Origin: Staphylococcus argenteus
GTDB lineage: Bacteria; Bacillota; Bacilli; Staphylococcales; Staphylococcaceae
DNA length: 64,000 nt
Assembly (NCBI RefSeq): GCF_000236925.1
Contig: NC_016941.1
Coordinates: 186,001 to 250,000 of the forward strand
Direction of reading: 5' to 3'
Shown: positions 38,032 through 47,603 of the stretch, piece after piece
Layout: the number at the start of each line of letters is the position of its first letter
Position numbering within the stretch: the stretch's first letter is position 1
Notes under the pieces: generated by a model
The model's input: the letters and a program-made list of their open reading frames with translations, nothing else
Told to the model about the DNA's origin: nothing
Databases searched by the model: none
Position numbers and translations under genes: made by a program

Positions 38032-38521
38032 AATTCATTAATTTCTCTTCTTGTTTAATGCGAACATATAAGAAATATGCATAAGGAACTAATAAGATTG
38101 TAGTGTATGTTGCGTGTGTTAATAATAAAACACCGATTAATTCAGGGATTATGTTTAAGAAATAATTTGGGTGTTTCGTAATTTTGTATAATCCTGATTT
38201 AATAATAGGGTGATTTGGTAAAATGAATAATTTTAATGTCCAGATTCCACCAAGTGTTTTAATTACCATAAATAACATGATGTAAGCAAAGATTAAAATA
38301 ACTAATCCGATGCCGTTTGCTAAGCTAAAAGTATCTTTATTAATAAGAACTTCTATACCTGCACAAACATAAATTAATACGTGTGTAATGGCTAATAGCT
38401 TTGAGTTTTTAACGCCGTATTCAACAGCGCCATCTGCTTTTAATTGTTTTGAATGATTAATTGAAATCTTTAAGCTGATCAATCGGATACAGAAAAAGAT
38501 AAGTAATATAGATAAGATCAT
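38027..38521 (-). CDS. Membrane methyltransferase-like protein (isoprenylcysteine carboxyl methyltransferase family)
   Basis: 164 residues with four to five membrane segments. The C-terminal half has SGLYKITKHPNYFLNIIPE and a closing IKQEEKLM, the HPxY...EE pattern of the ICMT/PEMT-like family, which methylates lipids or prenylated substrates using S-adenosylmethionine. The substrate in bacteria is unknown. The frame is open to 38572, but ATG 38521 is correctly spaced after CGGAGG. Divergent from uhpT. Confidence 0.75.
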   Translation of the reverse strand: MILSILLIFFCIRLISLKISINHSKQLKADGAVEYGVKNSKLLAITHVLIYVCAGIEVLINKDTFSLANGIGLVILIFAYIMLFMVIKTLGGIWTLKLFILPNHPIIKSGLYKITKHPNYFLNIIPELIGVLLLTHATYTTILLVPYAYFLYVRIKQEEKLMNL

Positions 38522-38695
38522 GATGTCCTCCGTCATTATGTTTATATGTATAAGCGTTGGTTTTGACAACATAAAGTATTTTATAGATAAAGTTTGTCAA
38601 ATACTATTAACTATTTATTAATTTTAGTACATAAATATGTTCTTCAATACTAGTTTATGTTCAGTTTTTGGGATGATTTAATAATTTTAAGGATA

Positions 38696-38724
38696 TTAAG
38701 CGCTTACAACATCGTGCTATATTT
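38696..38724 (+). promoter_or_regulatory. uhpT promoter region with cre-like site
   Basis: Bases 38696-38710 read on the minus strand as TTGTAAGCGCTTAAT, 14 of 15 matches to cre. A -10-like TATATT lies at 38719-38724. The expected -35 position falls inside the cre and reads ATTAAG, a poor match, as expected for a promoter that needs an activator such as HptR. Confidence 0.55.
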
Positions 38725-38754
38725 GGCATAACGAAATTGATAGAGGTGACAGAG

Positions 38755-40134
38755 ATGAACTTTTTTGATATCCATAAGGTTCCAAATAAAGGCATTCCAT
38801 TATCAGTGCAACGTAAATTATGGCTTAGAAACTTTATGCAAGCTTTCTTCGTTGTATTCTTTGTGTATATGGCTATGTACTTAATTCGAAACAACTTTAA
38901 AGCGGCACAACCGTTTTTAAAAGAAGAAATCGGATTATCTACATTGGAACTTGGTTATATCGGATTAGCATTTAGTATCACGTACGGTTTAGGGAAAACG
39001 TTGCTTGGTTATTTTGTCGATGGACGTAACACAAAACGTATTATTTCTTTCTTACTTATTTTATCTGCTATTACAGTTTTAATTATGGGATTTGTATTAA
39101 GTTACTTTGGTTCAGTTATGGGATTATTAATTGTTCTTTGGGGACTTAATGGTGTATTTCAATCGGTTGGTGGACCTGCAAGTTATTCAACGATTTCAAG
39201 ATGGGCACCTCGAACGAAACGTGGCCGTTATTTAGGGTTCTGGAATACATCACACAACATTGGTGGTGCCATTGCAGGTGGTGTCGCACTTTGGGGTGCT
39301 AACGTATTCTTCCATGGGAATGTGATAGGTATGTTCATTTTCCCATCAGTGATTGCATTACTTATTGGTATCGCAACGTTATTTATCGGAAAAGACGATC
39401 CAGAAGAATTAGGTTGGAATCGTGCTGAAGAAATTTGGGAAGAACCGGTAGATAAGGAAAATATTGATTCTCAAGGTATGACGAAATGGGAAATCTTTAA
39501 AAAATATATCCTGGGAAATCCAGTTATATGGATTTTATGTATCTCGAACGTCTTTGTATATATCGTACGTATCGGTATTGATAACTGGGCGCCATTGTAT
39601 GTGTCAGAGCATTTACACTTTAATAAAGGTGACGCAGTTAACACAATTTTCTACTTTGAAATCGGTGCTTTAGTTGCTAGTTTATTATGGGGTTATGTAT
39701 CCGACTTGTTAAAAGGACGACGCGCAATTGTAGCTATTGGATGTATGTTCATGATTACATTCGTTGTCTTGTTCTATACAAATGCGACAAGTGTAACAAT
39801 GGTAAATATTTCATTGTTTGCATTAGGTGCTTTAATATTCGGTCCACAATTATTAATCGGTGTATCATTGACTGGTTTTGTTCCTAAAAATGCCATTAGT
39901 GTGGCTAACGGTATGACAGGTTCATTCGCTTATTTATTCGGTGACTCAATGGCTAAAGTTGGATTAGCTGCTATTGCTGACCCAACACGTAACGGTTTGA
40001 ATGTATTTGGCTATACGCTAAGTGGTTGGACAGATGTGTTTATCGTTTTCTATGTAGCGTTATTCCTAGGTATGATTTTATTAGGTGTCGTTGCATATTA
40101 TGAAGAAAAGAAAATTAGAAGTTTAAAAATTTAA
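38755..40134 (+). CDS. uhpT: Hexose-6-phosphate:phosphate antiporter
   Basis: 459 residues, twelve-segment major facilitator of the organophosphate:Pi antiporter family. Typical stretches are YLIRNNFKAAQPFLKEEIGL, GYFVDGRNTKRII and FWNTSHNIGGAIAGGV. It brings in glucose-6-phosphate and is the usual entry route of fosfomycin. The frame opens six codons upstream, but ATG 38755 has GAGGTG seven bases before it. The sensor system HptRSA that activates it is encoded convergently just downstream. Confidence 0.93.
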   Translation: MNFFDIHKVPNKGIPLSVQRKLWLRNFMQAFFVVFFVYMAMYLIRNNFKAAQPFLKEEIGLSTLELGYIGLAFSITYGLGKTLLGYFVDGRNTKRIISFLLILSAITVLIMGFVLSYFGSVMGLLIVLWGLNGVFQSVGGPASYSTISRWAPRTKRGRYLGFWNTSHNIGGAIAGGVALWGANVFFHGNVIGMFIFPSVIALLIGIATLFIGKDDPEELGWNRAEEIWEEPVDKENIDSQGMTKWEIFKKYILGNPVIWILCISNVFVYIVRIGIDNWAPLYVSEHLHFNKGDAVNTIFYFEIGALVASLLWGYVSDLLKGRRAIVAIGCMFMITFVVLFYTNATSVTMVNISLFALGALIFGPQLLIGVSLTGFVPKNAISVANGMTGSFAYLFGDSMAKVGLAAIADPTRNGLNVFGYTLSGWTDVFIVFYVALFLGMILLGVVAYYEEKKIRSLKI

Positions 40135-40326
40135 TTTAAATAATTCAAAGGTTTGCCAATTGATCACTATCATTTTGGCAATACCTGCCCCGAAGACATG
40201 TGCGTGAAGAGATGAAAGATATGCTTCTACCCTTGCAAATATATCATCTCTATGTCTCGGGGCAGATCATAATTCCCTGTTATGAAGTATCCTTATTTGC
40301 CCGACTTAGGGTGACTCAATGAATTT
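40135..40326. other. Two tandem hairpins between uhpT and hptR
   Basis: Hairpin 1 (40149-40185): AGGTTTGCCAA pairs with TTGGCAATACCT. Hairpin 2 (40185-40265): CTGCCCCGA and GACAT pair with ATGTC and TCGGGGCAG, enclosing GAGATGA/TCATCTC. Neither is followed by a T run. See findings. Confidence 0.6.
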
Positions 40327-40381
40327 ACTCCCTACAATATAGACATATAGCGGTGTCGATATAGTAGGGAGTATTTGTTTT
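40327..40381 (+). terminator. uhpT terminator
   Basis: ACTCCCTAC, with an AT-rich interior that also pairs, and GTAGGGAGT, followed by ATTTGTTTTA. It may also act leftward for hptR. Confidence 0.8.
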
Positions 40382-40400
40382 ACAAATAATTATGGTATTG

Positions 40401-41159
40401 CTATTTTGTTTGTTTACTGTAATCACTCGGCGACATTTGTAGATATTTTTTAAAATGATAGCTGAACATTTTATATTCTGAAAAGCCAACTTTATCTGCA
40501 ATTTCATAATGTTTATAATGACGATCTAGGAGTTGTAGTGATTGTAAAATACGATAGCGATTTAAATAATCGACAATAGTAATTCCGACATGATCTTTAA
40601 ATGTTCGCATTGCATACGATTCACTAACGTCAATATGTTGAATTAAATCTGACACAGATACTTTCGTTTGATAAGATTGTTTAATTCGATCGATAATCTG
40701 ATTAACATAATAATCATCATATTCCACTTTTAATAATGGTTGGAAAGCGTCGTGGCAAGGAGCTAAGCTACGTCCATAATGTGACTGTTGCTCTAATAAA
40801 GTTCGAACAAGCTTCTCTAAAATACCTTCTAATTGAGCGTGATCTACGGGCTTCAATAAATAATCTAAAACATGGTGTTGAATACCAGCTTTCATATATT
40901 CGAAATCATCATAACTCGATAATATGATAATATTGCAATTTAAATGTGCAATATCATTGAGTAAATCGACGCCATTTTTTCGAGGCATACGAATATCAGT
41001 GATAACTAATTCAGGTTGATGTTGACGAATGAGTGACAGTGCCTCTATACCATCTTTAGCAGTGTATATTGTATTGAAATGATAGTTTCCCCAAGGAATC
41101 ATTTGTTTTAAACCTTCTCGTATAATACGTTCATCATCACAAATTACAACTTTAAACAT
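40401..41159 (-). CDS. hptR: Response regulator of hexose phosphate uptake (AraC type)
   Basis: 252 residues. The N-terminal receiver has acidic residues in [13 protein letters not shown] and the phospho-acceptor Asp in [13 protein letters not shown] (about residue 54), with Lys in LLKPVDHAQ. The C-terminal AraC-type double helix-turn-helix spans about 150-250 ([19 protein letters not shown], then [15 protein letters not shown]). It activates uhpT when the partner kinase HptS is stimulated by external glucose-6-phosphate through HptA. Its start overlaps the hptS end by eight bases; the operon order is hptA-hptS-hptR. Confidence 0.93.
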   Translation of the reverse strand: MFKVVICDDERIIREGLKQMIPWGNYHFNTIYTAKDGIEALSLIRQHQPELVITDIRMPRKNGVDLLNDIAHLNCNIIILSSYDDFEYMKAGIQHHVLDYLLKPVDHAQLEGILEKLVRTLLEQQSHYGRSLAPCHDAFQPLLKVEYDDYYVNQIIDRIKQSYQTKVSVSDLIQHIDVSESYAMRTFKDHVGITIVDYLNRYRILQSLQLLDRHYKHYEIADKVGFSEYKMFSYHFKKYLQMSPSDYSKQTK

Positions 41160-42708
41160 CTACATTCCCCCTTAAAATTGGTATTTTATAACAAATTAAT
41201 GTGCCTTGATTTGGTTTTGAAAAAATATGAAGCCGAGCAATTGCCCCATATTGAATCATCGCCTTATTATGTAAATGATTTAAACCTAGATGTTCAGTAT
41301 CAAATACATCATCATTTAGTGATTGACGCACATGTTTTAATCGAGACGGTGTCATACCGATACCATTATCACAAACTAAAATATACAAAGCATGAGGTCT
41401 TAATGAAAGTCTAATCATGATATTTAATGTTTCTGTATCTCTGCCATGTTTAATCGCATTTTCTACGAGAGGTTGAATCATCATTTTCCCAATTGTTTGG
41501 TGTCGTGCATCTTCAGAACTTTCAATATGAAGTTTTATCATGTCATCGAAACGAATATTTTGTATTGCGACATACTGTTCAATGTATTTTAATTCTTCGT
41601 CTAATTTGACGGTATGTGAGTTTGTACGTAGTGAATAACGCAACATTTGCGATAATTGTTGTACGACCGATTGTGCTAGTTTAGGCGACAATGTAATTAA
41701 ATATTGTATTGTTTGCATCGTGTTGAATAAAAAATGAGGTTGAAATTGACGTTCAATCTCTTTTAATTGTATATCCCTTAATCGACGTTCGGTATGTTCT
41801 ATTGAGTGAATCAATTGTTCGTTGGATTCAAATAAATCATAAATATAATTATTGATTTCTTCTAGTTCGCTATTATTATTTAATGGTGTATAAGCACCTA
41901 AATGTCGATTTTTAGCGTAGTAAATCTTTTGAATAATGGTTTCAATATCTTTCGTTTGTCGTTTAGCCATATTATCTGCACTCACAAATCCGAAAATGAC
42001 AAGTAAAAAAAGAACGATAATCATGACAATTAATAACGTAATACCATCTTCAATTGTTTCATGTATATCTTTGTAAATAATGAGTCGATGATCTGCAGTA
42101 TTTAATTTTACAGACTCATTCATAAAGCCGAACTGTGATGACTTGTATTTTTCACCAATAGTAAAACGATCATCATTGGCGTATAGAATGTTGTCATATT
42201 GATCAACAATTAGTGCAAATTGCCGGCTATCTTTTTTAATTTCACTTAATCGTGGCGTATTTGCCATATATAGCTTGAGTGTATATGGAGCATTTTTGAA
42301 CTTAAGCTGGTTTTCTGAAAATAAATACATTTGTTTTGTATTTAAATGTTCATAATTGTTAGTTATAAATTGCTTCGGTCCAGATAATTCATAATAAAGT
42401 GTAGCAGGCTGTTCATGTATTAATTTTAATAATTCGCGTTTTGCAACAGTAACATCATGATTATTTGTTAAATCAAGGTTATTAAACGATTGGTGGTGTT
42501 GTTTAATGAACGTCCGTATATGCCTCTCGGTACGTTGTAATTCTGCTTGGCTTTCATCAGTATGTTGATGAATTGTTCGATGTTCGATCCAAATATATAT
42601 TGCGTAGAAGCTTACCAATCCAATAATAATTACTAAAAATACTGGGAAAATGGTAGACGCAAATAGCGATCTTCTTAATTGGTGCCTGTATGGTTTATAT
42701 GCTGTCAT
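41152..42708 (-). CDS. hptS: Sensor histidine kinase of hexose phosphate uptake
   Basis: 518 residues. Membrane segment 1 (about 17-38), extracellular sensor region (about 40-220), membrane segment 2 (about 222-243), HAMP-like linker, then a LytS/YesM-type kinase with phospho-acceptor His in [19 protein letters not shown] and an ATP domain with [12 protein letters not shown] and [10 protein letters not shown]. It passes the external hexose-phosphate signal to HptR. Its ATG overlaps the hptA stop by four bases. Confidence 0.93.
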   Translation of the reverse strand: MTAYKPYRHQLRRSLFASTIFPVFLVIIIGLVSFYAIYIWIEHRTIHQHTDESQAELQRTERHIRTFIKQHHQSFNNLDLTNNHDVTVAKRELLKLIHEQPATLYYELSGPKQFITNNYEHLNTKQMYLFSENQLKFKNAPYTLKLYMANTPRLSEIKKDSRQFALIVDQYDNILYANDDRFTIGEKYKSSQFGFMNESVKLNTADHRLIIYKDIHETIEDGITLLIVMIIVLFLLVIFGFVSADNMAKRQTKDIETIIQKIYYAKNRHLGAYTPLNNNSELEEINNYIYDLFESNEQLIHSIEHTERRLRDIQLKEIERQFQPHFLFNTMQTIQYLITLSPKLAQSVVQQLSQMLRYSLRTNSHTVKLDEELKYIEQYVAIQNIRFDDMIKLHIESSEDARHQTIGKMMIQPLVENAIKHGRDTETLNIMIRLSLRPHALYILVCDNGIGMTPSRLKHVRQSLNDDVFDTEHLGLNHLHNKAMIQYGAIARLHIFSKPNQGTLICYKIPILRGNVDV

Positions 42709-43673
42709 TCAATCATCTCCAAAAACTTATGGTGCGGAATGTTCGGTAATTTAGACTTCGGTATTAAAGGTATATTCTTCAGACTAGCAATAGATCGGTC
42801 ATTTTGTTCAGTGACATCTTTTCGAATTGATTTAGCATCAAACTCAGCGACTAAACGTTGTTGTACAGATCGACTGGTCAAATATTGTACTAACTTCTTA
42901 CGTTTAGGGTGAGGATGTGCGTTCTTAACTAATGCAATGCCGTCTACATTTAACATCGTACCTTCAGTTGGATAAATGATAGATATTGGATAGCCTTTGT
43001 TTTTCCATGTGCGTGCATCCTGTTCATAGCTAAGCCCTGCATAATATTTACCTTTTGCTACCTCCTCAATAACTTTAGAAGTCTGTGAGAGTTGCATCGC
43101 ATGATTTTGAAATTGATGCACATCACTCACTTGATGATTCATACTATAAATGGCACGCATATGTTGATAACCCGTCGTTGTTGTATTTGGATTAGAATAT
43201 GCGATACGTCCTTTAAGCACAGATTGCAACAAATCTTTATAACCTCGAATGGCAATATCACCTTGTAAGTCTTTGTTCACCACAATAACTGTAGGCATTA
43301 ACAGAAAACTGGTTACATATTTATTGTTTGATCGATAATCATCTAGTTGTTGTGTGACAGAACGATCTTGATAGGGTACAAAATCCTCTGGATGATCAAT
43401 CGTTTCTGATAATACACCCCCCATAAAGACATCACCACGTTCAGAAAGTTTCTCTTTATGTAAATTCGAAAGTAATACTTGTGTAGATCCTCGTTTAATT
43501 TCTATTTTGACGCGTTCTTGTTTTTCAAAATCATTTAAAATCGGACGAATTAAATTTGCTGGATACGGGGAGTATACGGTTAATACGTTCTTTTCTGTTT
43601 CTGAATGATGTGTATTTGAACATGCTGCTAAAAAAATGAGAAATAATAGTAAGGTATAAATTTTTAATTTCAT
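42705..43673 (-). CDS. hptA: Hexose-phosphate-sensing lipoprotein
   Basis: 322 residues. Signal peptide with lipobox LAAC (Cys18) and an extracellular periplasmic-binding-protein fold ([17 protein letters not shown] near the start, [15 protein letters not shown] in the middle), related to iron/phosphosugar-type binding proteins. It detects external glucose-6-phosphate and works with HptS rather than with a transporter; no permease gene adjoins it. First gene of the leftward operon. Confidence 0.92.
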   Translation of the reverse strand: MKLKIYTLLLFLIFLAACSNTHHSETEKNVLTVYSPYPANLIRPILNDFEKQERVKIEIKRGSTQVLLSNLHKEKLSERGDVFMGGVLSETIDHPEDFVPYQDRSVTQQLDDYRSNNKYVTSFLLMPTVIVVNKDLQGDIAIRGYKDLLQSVLKGRIAYSNPNTTTTGYQHMRAIYSMNHQVSDVHQFQNHAMQLSQTSKVIEEVAKGKYYAGLSYEQDARTWKNKGYPISIIYPTEGTMLNVDGIALVKNAHPHPKRKKLVQYLTSRSVQQRLVAEFDAKSIRKDVTEQNDRSIASLKNIPLIPKSKLPNIPHHKFLEMIE

Positions 43674-44072
43674 GATATCCCATCAATTCTATGTATATTT
43701 TAATACAATAATTTTAGCAATAAATGATGCATAAGTAATGTTAAATATTTAGAAAATTTTTAAATATGACTTGTTAATTCGTTGCAAATGTTGTGAATAG
43801 CAGATGATTTTAGTTTGTCAAGGCGACTTGTCGAGGCTGTAAAACTAAACTGTTATATTTTATTTGAAGCTGTTATATAAAAAATGACGAGATATTTGAT
43901 GATACTGAGCGAGATTTTTAAGTAGAAAAAGATATTTAATTCTGTCCCTTCATATATAAAAGTAAACCTTTCTAAGTATTGATTTAACGCTTTTTAACAA
44001 TCATTTTTTAACAACAAAAATATACGCTAATATAAACTTTTAAATCAATGAAAATCGTGAACATTATAACTG

Positions 44073-44112
44073 TTGTGTAACAGAATGGAAATAGCATGAT
44101 ACTGTTACACAA
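44073..44112. promoter_or_regulatory. Perfect 11-bp inverted repeat upstream of pflB
   Basis: TTGTGTAACAG (44073-44083) and CTGTTACACAA (44102-44112) are exact complements separated by 18 bases. Each outer end resembles a half Rex/Fnr-like motif (TTGTG). Likely a protein-binding site for an oxygen or redox regulator; no T run follows. Confidence 0.6.
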
Positions 44113-44166
44113 AATAGTACAGTTTCTATGTTTTGACATACATTTGATGAAATTTGTACATAATTT

Positions 44167-44184
44167 ATGTGAAAAAAATCACAA
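44167..44184. promoter_or_regulatory. Rex-like operator upstream of pflB
   Basis: ATGTGAAAAAAATCACAA differs from the Rex consensus TTGTGAAWWWWTTCACAA at two positions. It lies ten bases before the -10-like TACAAT (44194-44199), fitting repression at low NADH and derepression without oxygen. Confidence 0.7.
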
Positions 44185-44203
44185 CAAACATGCTACAATG
44201 ACT

Positions 44204-44218
44204 ATGAAAACGTTAACA
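44204..44218. promoter_or_regulatory. cre site at pflB
   Basis: ATGAAAACGTTAACA matches the cre consensus at every fixed position and lies directly after the -10-like TACAAT. Confidence 0.72.
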
Positions 44219-44262
44219 TAGCATTTCAAATTCACAACATTATACAGATGGAGGCGTTTAGT

Positions 44263-46512
44263 ATGTTAGAAACAAATAAAAATCATGCAACAGCTTGGCA
44301 AGGATTTAAAAATGGAAGATGGAACAGACACGTAGATGTAAGAGAGTTTATTCAATTAAACTACACACTTTATGAAGGTAATGATTCATTTTTAGCAGGA
44401 CCAACAGAAGCAACTTCTAAACTTTGGGATCAAGTAATGCAGTTATCGAAAGAAGAACGTGAACGTGGCGGCATGTGGGATATGGATACAAAAGTAGCTT
44501 CAACAATTACATCTCATGATGCTGGTTATTTAGACAAAGATTTAGAAACAATTGTAGGTGTACAAACTGAAAAACCATTCAAACGTTCAATGCAACCATT
44601 CGGTGGTATTCGTATGGCGAAAGCAGCTTGTGAAGCTTACGGTTACGAATTAGACGAAGAAACTGAAAAAATCTTTACAGATTATCGTAAAACTCATAAC
44701 CAAGGTGTATTCGATGCATATTCAAGAGAAATGTTGAACTGTCGTAAAGCAGGTGTAATCACTGGTTTACCTGATGCATACGGACGTGGACGTATTATCG
44801 GTGACTATCGTCGTGTAGCATTATACGGTGTAGATTTCTTAATGGAAGAAAAAATGCATGACTTCAATACAATGTCTACGGAAATGTCTGAAGATGTAAT
44901 TCGTTTACGTGAAGAATTATCAGAACAATACCGTGCATTAAAAGAATTAAAAGAACTTGGACAAAAATATGGCTTCGATTTAAGCCGTCCAGCTGAAAAC
45001 TTTAAAGAAGCAGTTCAATGGTTATACTTAGCATACCTTGCTGCAATTAAAGAACAAAATGGTGCAGCAATGAGTTTAGGACGTACTTCTACATTCTTAG
45101 ACATCTATGCTGAACGTGACCTTAAAGCAGGTGTAATTACTGAAAGTGAAGTTCAAGAAATCATTGACCACTTCATCATGAAATTACGTATTGTTAAATT
45201 TGCTCGTACACCTGATTACAATGAATTATTCTCTGGAGACCCAACTTGGGTAACTGAATCTATCGGTGGTGTAGGTATCGACGGACGTCCACTTGTAACG
45301 AAAAACTCATTCCGTTTCTTACATTCATTAGATAACCTAGGCCCAGCACCAGAGCCAAACTTAACAGTATTATGGTCAGTACGTTTACCTGATAACTTCA
45401 AAACATACTGTGCAAAAATGAGTATTAAAACAAGTTCTATCCAATATGAAAATGATGATATTATGCGTGAAAGCTATGGCGATGACTATGGTATCGCATG
45501 TTGTGTATCAGCGATGACAATTGGTAAACAAATGCAATTCTTCGGTGCGCGTGCGAACTTAGCTAAAACATTACTTTACGCTATCAATGGTGGTAAAGAT
45601 GAGAAATCTGGCGCACAAGTTGGTCCTAACTTCGAAGGCATTAAGAGTGAAGTATTAGACTACGACGAAGTATTCAAGAAATTCGATCAAATGATGGATT
45701 GGCTTGCAGGTGTTTACATTAACTCATTAAATGTTATTCACTACATGCATGATAAATATAGCTATGAACGTATTGAAATGGCATTACATGATACAGAAAT
45801 TGTACGTACAATGGCAACAGGTATCGCTGGTTTATCAGTAGCTGCTGACTCATTATCTGCAATTAAATATGCACAAGTTAAACCAATTCGTAACGAAGAA
45901 GGTCTTGTAGTAGACTTTGAAATTGAAGGCGATTTCCCTAAATACGGTAACAATGATAACCGTGTAGATGATATCGCAGTTGATTTAGTAGAACGCTTCA
46001 TGACTAAATTACGTAGCCATAAAACATATCGTGATTCAGAACATACAATGAGTGTATTAACAATTACTTCAAACGTTGTATACGGTAAGAAAACTGGTAA
46101 TACACCAGATGGACGTAAAGCTGGCGAACCATTCGCACCAGGTGCAAACCCAATGCATGGTCGTGACCAAAAAGGTGCATTATCTTCATTAAGTTCTGTT
46201 GCTAAGATTCCTTATGATTGCTGTAAAGATGGTATCTCAAATACATTCAGTATCGTACCGAAATCATTAGGTAAAGAACCAGAAGATCAAAATCGTAACT
46301 TAACAAGTATGTTAGATGGTTATGCAATGCAATGTGGTCACCACTTAAATATTAACGTATTTAACCGTGAAACATTAATAGATGCAATGGAACATCCAGA
46401 AGAATATCCACAATTAACAATCCGTGTATCTGGATACGCTGTTAACTTCATTAAATTAACACGTGAGCAACAATTAGATGTAATTTCTCGTACATTCCAT
46501 GAAAGTATGTAA
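44263..46512 (+). CDS. pflB: Formate C-acetyltransferase (pyruvate formate-lyase)
   Basis: 749 residues, the normal length. The two active Cys are in [13 protein letters not shown] and the glycyl-radical Gly in [12 protein letters not shown] near the C-terminus. It converts pyruvate and CoA to formate and acetyl-CoA under anaerobic conditions and, in staphylococci, also supplies formate for C1 metabolism. An in-frame ATG at 44248 lies in the ribosome site; ATG 44263 is eight bases after GGAGG. pflA follows after 22 bases. Upstream are Rex-like, cre and inverted-repeat sites. Confidence 0.97.
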   Translation: MLETNKNHATAWQGFKNGRWNRHVDVREFIQLNYTLYEGNDSFLAGPTEATSKLWDQVMQLSKEERERGGMWDMDTKVASTITSHDAGYLDKDLETIVGVQTEKPFKRSMQPFGGIRMAKAACEAYGYELDEETEKIFTDYRKTHNQGVFDAYSREMLNCRKAGVITGLPDAYGRGRIIGDYRRVALYGVDFLMEEKMHDFNTMSTEMSEDVIRLREELSEQYRALKELKELGQKYGFDLSRPAENFKEAVQWLYLAYLAAIKEQNGAAMSLGRTSTFLDIYAERDLKAGVITESEVQEIIDHFIMKLRIVKFARTPDYNELFSGDPTWVTESIGGVGIDGRPLVTKNSFRFLHSLDNLGPAPEPNLTVLWSVRLPDNFKTYCAKMSIKTSSIQYENDDIMRESYGDDYGIACCVSAMTIGKQMQFFGARANLAKTLLYAINGGKDEKSGAQVGPNFEGIKSEVLDYDEVFKKFDQMMDWLAGVYINSLNVIHYMHDKYSYERIEMALHDTEIVRTMATGIAGLSVAADSLSAIKYAQVKPIRNEEGLVVDFEIEGDFPKYGNNDNRVDDIAVDLVERFMTKLRSHKTYRDSEHTMSVLTITSNVVYGKKTGNTPDGRKAGEPFAPGANPMHGRDQKGALSSLSSVAKIPYDCCKDGISNTFSIVPKSLGKEPEDQNRNLTSMLDGYAMQCGHHLNINVFNRETLIDAMEHPEEYPQLTIRVSGYAVNFIKLTREQQLDVISRTFHESM

Positions 46513-46534
46513 CAAAATTTAAGGTGGGAGCACT

Positions 46535-47290
46535 ATGCTAAAGGGACACTTACATTCCGTCGAAAGTTTGGGTACTGTCGACGGTCCGGGATTAAGATAT
46601 ATATTATTTACACAAGGATGCTTACTTCGATGCTTGTATTGTCACAATCCAGATACTTGGAAAATCAATGAGCCATCAAGAGAAGTTACAGTTGATGAAA
46701 TGGTGGATGAAATTTTACCATACAAACCATACTTTGATGCATCAGGTGGTGGCGTAACAGTGAGTGGTGGCGAACCATTATTACAAATGCCATTCTTAGA
46801 AAAACTGTTTGCAGAGTTACAAGAAAATGGTGTGCATACTTGCTTAGATACGTCAGCTGGTTGTGCCAATGATACTAAAGCGTTTCAAAGACATTTTGAA
46901 GAATTACAAAGACATACAGACTTAATATTGTTAGATATTAAACATATCGATAATGAAAAACATATCAAATTGACAGGAAAGCCTAATACACACATCCTTA
47001 ACTTCGCGCGCAAACTGTCAGATATGAAACAACCTGTATGGATTCGTCATGTCCTTGTGCCTGGTTATTCTGATGATAAAGACGATTTAATTAAACTAGG
47101 TGAATTTATTAATTCTCTAGATAACGTCGAAAAGTTTGAAATTTTACCATATCATCAGTTAGGTGTTCATAAGTGGAAGACATTGGGTATTGCATATGAA
47201 TTAGAAGATGTAGAAGCGCCCGATGATGAAGCTGTTAAAGCAGCCTACCGTTATGTTAACTTCAAAGGGAAAATTCCCGTTGAATTATAA
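46535..47290 (+). CDS. pflA: Pyruvate formate-lyase activating enzyme
   Basis: 251 residues. Radical-SAM motif CLLRCLYC (C-x3-C-x2-C) at about 30-37 and [14 protein letters not shown] for S-adenosylmethionine binding. It installs the glycyl radical on PflB. The start follows AAGGTGGGAG, 22 bases after pflB, and a strong terminator closes the operon. Confidence 0.97.
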   Translation: MLKGHLHSVESLGTVDGPGLRYILFTQGCLLRCLYCHNPDTWKINEPSREVTVDEMVDEILPYKPYFDASGGGVTVSGGEPLLQMPFLEKLFAELQENGVHTCLDTSAGCANDTKAFQRHFEELQRHTDLILLDIKHIDNEKHIKLTGKPNTHILNFARKLSDMKQPVWIRHVLVPGYSDDKDDLIKLGEFINSLDNVEKFEILPYHQLGVHKWKTLGIAYELEDVEAPDDEAVKAAYRYVNFKGKIPVEL

Positions 47291-47603
47291 ATACAATTCA
47301 GACCGAAAAGAAAGCATATGCAACTTCATGAGCGAAGCGGCATATGCTTCTTTTTTCAGTTGTGATATATGGATTAAATGGCAATATCATATGTTTTAAA
47401 AGATTATAGAAGCTACATTGATGTTTAACTTTGTTAACATGGCAGTTGGTAGAAAATCATTTCTAAAAGATGAGTAAGGTAACCAATAGCTCAAATGATT
47501 GGTATTTACATATTTATGTTTAACTTTTTTAATATTCTATTGACCCTTAGCAATTAAAAATATTAATATGAAAATTAATATTAAAGCAATGTGGAGCGTG
47601 ATT
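47291..47603. other. Intergenic region between pflA and the glycerophosphodiesterase gene
   Basis: Holds the pflA terminator; the rest is AT-rich and must contain the promoter of the next gene, but none stands out. A short in-frame stretch at 47568-47603 is open upstream of the chosen start. Confidence 0.5.
47312..47356 (+). terminator. pflBA terminator
   Basis: AAGCATATGC and GCATATGCTT around an 18-base loop, then CTTTTTT. Confidence 0.9.

Larger units (their letters stand above)
43674..44262. other. Divergent control region between hptA and pflB
   Basis: About 590 very AT-rich bases. The hptA side (43674-44050) shows a CodY-like box with two mismatches at 43744-43758 (AATATTTAGAAAATT) and no certain promoter. 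The pflB side holds the inverted repeat, Rex-like and cre sites listed separately, with TTGACA at 44133-44138 and a -10-like TACAAT at 44194-44199. Confidence 0.55.

Noticed and set aside
43744..43758. CodY-like box upstream of hptA
   Set aside because: Two mismatches in a very AT-rich stretch where such matches arise by chance; mentioned only in the region note.
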